Source: Haliotis asinina
Taxonomy: Eukaryota; Mollusca; Gastropoda; Lepetellida; Haliotidae
Direction: 5' to 3'
NCBI RefSeq assembly: GCF_037392515.1
Contig: NC_090288.1
Location: 56,839,673 to 56,903,672, forward strand
DNA length: 64,000 nucleotides
Part shown: positions 57,844 through 64,000 of the stretch, piece by piece
How the letters are laid out: each line of letters opens with the position of its first letter
Position numbering within the stretch: position 1 is the stretch's first letter
Translations under genes and position numbers: made by a program
Notes under the pieces: model-generated
Database searches by the model: none
What the model saw: only the letters and a program-made list of their open reading frames with translations
What the model was told of the DNA's origin: nothing

Positions 57844-60381
57844 AAGAAGGTGAGGAAGACTGAAATGTTTCGAGACAGAAAGGCTTAACAACGTCAAGAT
57901 GAACGTGACCCTCAAGGACGTTCGGAAAAGTTATCAAACTGACGATATTACGTTTCCCTAAGAACTATGAAAAAGTAGGATTCCCTATTTATGAGAATGT
58001 CTTCGAAGTCACGCCATATCTTCCGCATTGAAATGATAAGCAGCATAGAGCAATGGAAACAAGTGGTTCAACAACCTCAACACAGAGAAAAGTTACACCC
58101 ACTGACCATGAGACGTCTTGGGTGTGGTAAGATCTTGAAGCAATCAACCGTCTACGAGAAGGCAAGAGGAAACATGAGGAATAGGCCCATCTTCTTATTC
58201 CCGCCCACGTACCCGCAGCACCTGTAGAAACTGGGCTGGCCGAGGATTCTACGAAGAACCTTTTTTTAAAATGTATACCATGTGGACATACAGAGGATAG
58301 ATCTACTGGATCAATGTATTCACTATCCTCTCATAAATTATGATTTGTGGTAGTCATCAGTTTGACATCTTGTTAACACTGACATAATTCGAAACAATAC
58401 GTCATTAGCTATGTATGCATGTTTGATGTGTACTTCAGTATAGTATTGTGTATGCACATGATTTCAGTTGTGACCATGACCATGCGAGCAGCTCACAGTT
58501 GCCTGCGGCTCTTGGGACGTCAACGGTGAAGGTGACCAGGGTCTATTTACCAGCATCGTATCAAAATATAGACACACATTCTTCATGATATTAACATAGT
58601 TACTCTGTAATGGAAATATATTTATGCGTATTTTGGGCTGAAAATAAAATTGTTCGGTTTTGTGCTGTTCCATTGTGACTTCCGTCTGTTTACAAGTTTG
58701 CTTGATACAGGGATCATCTACAACACATAGTCTCCCTGCTTGATGTGAGATATTAGTTTATACTGTACATGTCTTAATCCCCAGGTCTTAATCCTGCATG
58801 CCTTAATCGTGGTTTTCCAACCCAAGAAGCGCCCTTTTTCAAGTTTTTTTGTTGTCTTTTTTGTTATTTACTCCCAAGAGAGCTGCCAAAGAAAATCAAA
58901 TATGTACACATATCCACTGACGATGAACAAACCTCATCCTCCTGAGACAAGTGAGGTAACAGTCAAGGGAGATAAGCCCTGAATCTTTATTTCCCTGATT
59001 CGAGTCTGTTGTCAGCGTACATCAGGAACATGCAACCACCTTCTCTTATGAACATTAACCTGAGTGGAATCAGTTCTTTTTTCATGCAATACAACCACAG
59101 TCATATAAGTCAAGTCTATATTTCAATTTATTGTATTCATCAGTTGTCTATACAGCAATAAAATAGTTGACCGAACAACAAATAACATCAGTAATTGTGT
59201 AATTCTACATGTCAAGACAAGAAAACAAATGAAACAAACTCAAACAAAAATAATGCTTCCTGTCAACTATTTTCAAACAATGAATGTACATTAGAACTTC
59301 AAATATTCTGAAAAAAAATTACATAAAGACTCAATCAAATTCCTCAAGTAATAACACACTAATGTAATTCAAATTGTAAAATTTCAAAAGAAATAATAGA
59401 AAGCTGCAAATATTGATACATCTTTAATGTTGTCATTAAATGACTAAACAAAGCATGTGCTGGCAAAGACTGACAACTTGTTCACCTATACATTCAAGTG
59501 GGAATATTGCAGTGTGGTTTGATTATGAAATGAAAACTTTCAACAACAATCAAGACATACAACTATTATCTGTCTCTGTAAATAAGAAAACATTCTCATA
59601 ACTGTACAGGTATCAAGCTCTGTGATCAAGAAACAGGTCTTTCATAATCAACTGAAAATAATATGCACAACAAGAAAGAATAGTTTGGCAAGCTTGCCAG
59701 TTCCACTAACCTGCAAGAACATTAGTTAGCACTAAGGTCTAATGTAATCATTTCACATAACAACTTGACTCAGTTTAAATATATGTTCCAAGGATTTGAC
59801 TCAACTAGATTTTACTGATCACATGTCCAGCAACCACAACGAAGATGATTTTGAGCAATAAGTTCTACCTCTGTTTCAGCTGCCTCTTTCCTTGGACTAC
59901 ATCTATTTAAATGACTTGTGCTGGGTAAAATGCCTCTTCATCACTTGCTCCAGCCTCACCAACAAGGTCATAGCATTATGCAAAATCATTATGATGTGTG
60001 GATGTTCCCATAAACCATGAAAAGGTCACAATATTACACTCAGCTTTCGGGACACAATCTTCTAAATTACAAATAAAAGATGATAAATCATAGCAACACT
60101 TTCACTGAACACAATTTTGTTTGTATCAAAACAAAACTGAAAGAAAAAATCCTTTCTCTAAATCTTACCCACATTTCTTGGAGAAAATGCACCCTCAATA
60201 CATGAATCAAATAAACAGTTAAACAATCCAAACAATTTGTTATCATGACTATGAAAGACAGCCTCTGGAAAAATTACTTTGATTAACATATCTGTTACGA
60301 TACATGAAAACTTCTTCAACAGCTATCATTTTTTGTTTATTTTCAAGGAATATCACTCATTGTAAGCTGTCCAGTAAATGT
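57844..60381. other. AT-rich stretch, possible minus-strand 3' UTR
   Basis: No coding region was recognised. From about 59115 the sequence becomes A/T-rich, and the minus strand carries AATAAATTG near 59130. This would fit the polyadenylation end of a gene transcribed from beyond the right edge, but nothing confirms it. Confidence 0.3.
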
Positions 60382-60427
60382 GGTTTTGTTTGTTATCTAA
60401 CACTGCACTCAGCAATAATCTAGCTAT

Positions 60428-61146
60428 ACACAAAATACTTAGAAAAGCACTCCATCATACCTGAGGATTAAAAGAGCCCCGATCTTAAGTCTTTGGAGCT
60501 TATAATTATCTGGGACATGGCTGGTCGTTGTGGGCAACAAAAGGATCCTCCTGTACAGAACCTGGCCCTTTTGGAAGCTCCTTTATATGAGGAATGGTGT
60601 CGATTGAACCTATAGAGGATCAGGCCCCGATTTCTTGAAACAAACTTTGAGTTTTGACTTAAGTCTGAGATTTTTCTAAAATTTGAGAAAACGCTTTTCA
60701 CAGAATGAACTGAAATCGGCACAAAACTCAAACTATATTAAACAATTGAGTTTCGTGGATAGATTACTTAAGGTGTTCTGTTTTACATATTTAGAAATGC
60801 AGTTGAGTTAAAAATTGTTTCAAATTGTGAAACTCAGTTTGAGATTTGAGTTGAAAACTTCAGTTTTTTTCTCAAGAAATCGGGGCCTGGAGGCTGACAG
60901 GAGATGAGGAGAAAAGTGCTGGCTTTCGTACAGTTACAAAAGATACACTCTGTACTGACTCTGAACTGTTAAAGACACCCAAAATGACATTCACCAATAA
61001 ATTCAACATTAAACATTCCAGGCCCATACTTTTACAGACGTGGTTAAAAACTCATGGTTTTCCATTGTGGTCACTATGAGAAATTTATGCATGTGTTGAA
61101 AACCTATCATTGAAAAGTACAAAGTGCATAACTAAGTTCTTTGTGT
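60428..61146. mobile_element. 719-bp non-autonomous TIR transposon inside a SINE
   Basis: The left end ACACAAAATACTTAG..GCACT and right end (complement) ACACAAAGAACTTAG..GCACT are inverted repeats. CTAT at 60424-60427 and 61147-61150 is the apparent target-site duplication. No transposase frame is seen. A smaller TIR element (60621-60889) is nested inside. Confidence 0.75.
60621..60889. mobile_element. 269-bp MITE nested in the 719-bp element
   Basis: The terminal inverted repeat CAGGCCCCGATTTCTTGA is perfect over 18 bases at both ends, then imperfect for about 25 more (GAGTTTTGACTTAA-like). The interior is non-coding. The target-site duplication is not certain. Confidence 0.85.
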
Positions 61147-61290
61147 CTATATGGCACCAGTCTGGATCATACAATCCAGTGATCAAACATATGAAGATCA
61201 ATCTACACAACTTGGATACAATGACATGTGTCAACCAAGTCAGTTAGTCTGACCACCTGATTCTGTTAGTTGCCTCTAAGCATTGGTTGA

Positions 61291-61949
61291 AGAGAAGAAA
61301 ATGTGAAAATACCATGACAGATGTTGGTGACACACATTTTGTCATAGTAAATACATTACCTGCCATACAAGACAAAAGAAAAATAACACCATAACACTTA
61401 AATATACCAGCAAAAAAATACTTTTACCAGTTACATGTAACTATTATCATTGGTTCTCAACTGTCATTTTACATTTAAAATGTCAAAATACTATTTTCAC
61501 TGTACATTCATTTCTACACATTAACAGTCCCCATTTTCATATTTATGAGAAACAACACCAGAATGATAATCTCCATAAAGGTATCATAAAATCTTAAAAC
61601 TATTAACCAGCGATATTATATCATAACTCACCACATATTTTGAAAATATGCTAGAGGAATATTTGCAATTTCATAATTTAATGCTTGTCCACTCAGTAAC
61701 AGGGCAAAATATAAAACATGCCACATACTTTATTAACTCTTTGAGTTTCACAATGATTAATTGATTTTTTTATAGTCATAAATTAATAGTTGTCGTAACT
61801 TGTTCATTTTAATGAAAGATAAGACATCCTGCTATTCCATAGCATTATAAATAATTTGGTGTATAAATTTCATATACTGTTTTAGATCAGGTGTTCTGAT
61901 CAAATCTCAAGTTTATTGTGAACATAGTGCCTAGTTGAAAATATAAGTA
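61291..61949. other. AT-rich stretch, no gene seen
   Basis: Nothing recognised. Confidence 0.4.
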
Positions 61950-62353
61950 CAGGGCTCCAGATAAGGGCTGTATCAGTGCATGTACAGATAAAACATATGC
62001 ATGATACACTAGAAAATAATTAAAGGTAGGAGATATGCGCCACAGCAATTGTGTATGGTCTTAGAATTATTTAGAGACGTATTTATCTAAAACATTTCAA
62101 TCTGATTTCAAGCAGTGTCACATCTTTGATTTTAAATGATATCGACTCACTGGTCTTTTCCTTGTGCTATGGGAATCCTGGTTGCTAAAGAAATCAAGTA
62201 ACACAGTGAATCATCTTGGTTAACATTGATTGGTCAAAAATGCGTATGTGTGTGTGAACATGGTAGCACAGAAACATATGTTTTTCAGGTACTCACATAT
62301 TGCAAAAAAAGGAGTAAATTCTCCTGATGTGGGAATAATTATCTGGAGCCCTG
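61950..62353 (+). mobile_element. 404-bp non-autonomous TIR element (hAT-like), copy 1
   Basis: A perfect 15-base terminal inverted repeat CAGGGCTCCAGATAA at both ends. Full-length similarity to the minus-oriented copy at 49229-49574 shows it is a dispersed family. The CAGGG start is typical of hAT ends, but the expected 8-bp target duplication is not visible. Confidence 0.8.
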
Positions 62354-62539
62354 TCAGTACTTAAGTATCATTCATAATACCAAAGAAAAAATCGTTACTG
62401 TATTGAGTAAACAGTATACAATGCAAATTGAGAGTACATGTTTGTAATAGCAGAGTATCTACAATTTCATATATTAAGGGGCAGGAATTATGAAAATGAA
62501 AAATTTGTATTAACAACCCATTATCATTCATATACCACC

Positions 62540-62540
<1 letters not shown>

Positions 62541-62574
<34 letters not shown>

Positions 62575-62580
62575 ACAACA
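62541..62580. repeat. (ATC)n microsatellite
   Basis: About 11 ATC units followed by AAC units. Confidence 0.95.
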
Positions 62581-62884
62581 AATAAATACATTTGTTCTTT
62601 GACTACTCCCTTGTTTATCCAATCACATTCAGACTCTTCATCAAACTTTCAGATACATAATATATTGGTGAAAACTGAAATAACACGAAGATTATATGAG
62701 CCAATTTAACTTAAACATGCACATGCTCTTGACAGTCTCTGGGTTAAATAATATGGTGGCGCTGAAGTATAAACTGAGTGAATACATTGCAGGTGATATG
62801 TTTGGAAAATGCTCACAACAGTCTCCTGTCATCTGGATTCTATACAGAGTCTGTGAACGTATTTCTGGATAAATGTTTTAAAGC

Positions 62885-63255
62885 AGTTCCAAGCTGTTTC
62901 TGTGATGCATATAGCTACCATTTATCCTGACACTAATGTCAGAGTTACTCAAGTTCCAAACCACTTTTCTGACCAAGTATAAAGCTCTCATTTAGCTTGA
63001 GCTTTACATGAGAGTTACTATAGTTTCAAACAGATATGTGACCATGCACATAGCTATCAATTATCACAAGATAGATGTCAAGGTTAAAATGGCTTCAGTG
63101 ACAATGTATAAAAATTCCATTTATCTCAAGACTAAGTACAAAGTTACTGAACTTTAAAATGGCTTCTGTGACCACTTTAACAGGTAACACACATCTCGAG
63201 ATTAATGAGAGAGTTACTCAAGTTTAAATATGTTTCTGTTAACTTTAATACAGAT
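62885..63255. repeat. Diverged tandem repeat, period about 60-70 bases, six units
   Basis: Units begin AGAGTTACTCAAGTTyyAAA-like, then a TTCTGTGACCA-like block, then an ATAAAGCTnnCATTTATC-like block, then an AAGACTAATG-like block. The anchor AGTTACT recurs near 62944, 63014, 63140 and 63212. The third-to-fourth boundary has decayed. Confidence 0.65.
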
Positions 63256-63429
63256 GACAAGATAGAAAATGTGATGTCATGTCACTGTTACCCAAATTCA
63301 ATACTGCTCTTGTTTACCTTCAACCAGCTGTCATATGTCACATGACAACACACCAGTTCTACCCGGGTGCTCCAGACACCTGCACCTCAAACTCTACTCA
63401 CAGTTGGAGTCTTTTAGACTGGTTGGTTT

Positions 63430-63545
63430 GTTTGTTTGTTGGTTGGATTTTTACGCTGCACTCTTAATATGCCAGCTACATGATGGAGGCCTGTAAATAA
63501 TCTAGTCTGGACCAGACAATCCAGTGACCAACAGCATGAGGGAGG
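63430..63545 (-). repeat. SINE family A copy, tail half
   Basis: TTTTACGCTGCACTCTTAAT (reverse tail), GCCTGTAAATAATCTAGTC, TGGACCAGACAATCCAGTG, ACCAACAGCATGAGG. The head part is lost. Confidence 0.8.
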
Positions 63546-63656
63546 CTTCCAGAGAAAGTACTGCATAAGAAATACTTGGAGAAATGGGTCTGACTATTTC
63601 ACATTCTCAACACTATAGCAACAGTACTGTGGGGGTCCAGTAAATGTCACACCCAT

Positions 63657-63753
63657 ATTAATTAAATTCACATTCAAATCTTAATTAAATTCACATTCAA
63701 ATCTTAATTAAATTCACATTCAAATATTAATTAAATACACTTTCAAATGTTAT
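63657..63753. repeat. 23-bp tandem repeat, about four copies
   Basis: Unit AATTAAATTCACATTCAAATCTT. The last copy is diverged (AATACACTTTCAAATGTT). Confidence 0.9.
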
Positions 63754-64000
63754 TTGAAAAGTCCAGGCCAGCCAGTATAAAGCTTTCAGAAAATGTCATG
63801 TCATTTAATATGTAACAAAACTTGACAGGAATGTACAATAATTATATCTCTGTTATATACACATTTCATCTATGTACATTCATCCGCTTGTTCCACATGA
63901 GCCATGCAAGTCTAAAGAAGGGGTATTTTGTCATTGTAGCATTTCCAATTCCATTCTGATCAACACATTTTTTAATCTCAGGAACCAGAGTTACTTCCCT

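Larger units (their letters stand above)
60382..61290 (-). repeat. SINE family A copy split by a transposon
   Basis: The tail part is at 60382-60427 (ATCTAACACTGCACTCAGC) and the body at 61147-61290 (AGTCTGGATCATACAATCC, ACATGTGTCAACCAAGTCAG). The two join perfectly across the insertion at 60428-61146, after removing one CTAT. Confidence 0.8.

Noticed and set aside
61942-62361. An 8-bp target-site duplication around the CAGGG element
   Set aside because: The eight bases on each side (TATAAGTA and TCAGTACT) do not match, so hAT membership rests on the end sequence only.
1-64000. LTR retroviruses, Polintons or other virus-derived copies
   Set aside because: No paired long terminal repeats, capsid, envelope or Polinton-type genes were recognised; the retroelements here are LINE, SINE and Penelope-like.

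Overview
This is eukaryotic, intron-containing, AT-rich DNA, most likely from a marine gastropod and probably an abalone (Haliotis-like vetigastropod). The evidence is the many short interspersed repeats ending in a GGCGTAAAACTAAACTCACTCAC-type tail, together with Tc1, I-type LINE, Penelope-like and FLYWCH/MULE repeats. The species call is inference. The window holds two host genes that look whole, one clear host pseudogene, one faint host relic, and dense mobile DNA.

Layout. 0-5.5 kb: SINE copies and an old minus-strand LINE relic. 5.5-8.6 kb: a possible amidase exon relic, then a broken acyl-CoA synthetase-like (ANL superfamily) gene. 10.6-13.2 kb: SINEs, a Tc1 relic and a full-length but broken Tc1 transposon. 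15.4-23.7 kb: a nest in which a FLYWCH/MULE transposase relic (minus) is split by a full-length I-type LINE (9-bp target-site duplication), which is itself split by a Tc1 transposon with an open transposase. 25.8-27.5 kb: an uninterrupted 545-aa ANL-type ligase, paralogous to the pseudogene at 7-8.6 kb. 28.9-38 kb: SINEs and a deleted Tc1 relic. 38.3-40.7 kb: two inverted Penelope-like fragments around a large palindrome. 46.2-55.7 kb: an amidase-family gene that I could assemble exon by exon (11 coding exons, 509 aa, all phases consistent). 57-64 kb: several minisatellites and nested non-autonomous DNA transposons in AT-rich sequence with no gene that I can support.

Main points. (1) The amidase gene is open and its splice phases all agree, yet by my alignment it lacks the catalytic Lys and the cis-Ser of the Ser-cisSer-Lys triad, keeping only the nucleophile-position Ser; it may be a pseudoenzyme. 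(2) One of its introns appears to be GC-AG. (3) The LINE, SINE family A and SINE family B share the same 3' tail, so the LINE's family is the likely engine moving both SINEs. (4) Several nested insertions can be ordered in time by their target-site duplications. (5) Ligase and amidase relics on the left and whole copies of both families on the right hint at an old local duplication of a linked pair. No rRNA, true tRNA gene or CRISPR array was seen.
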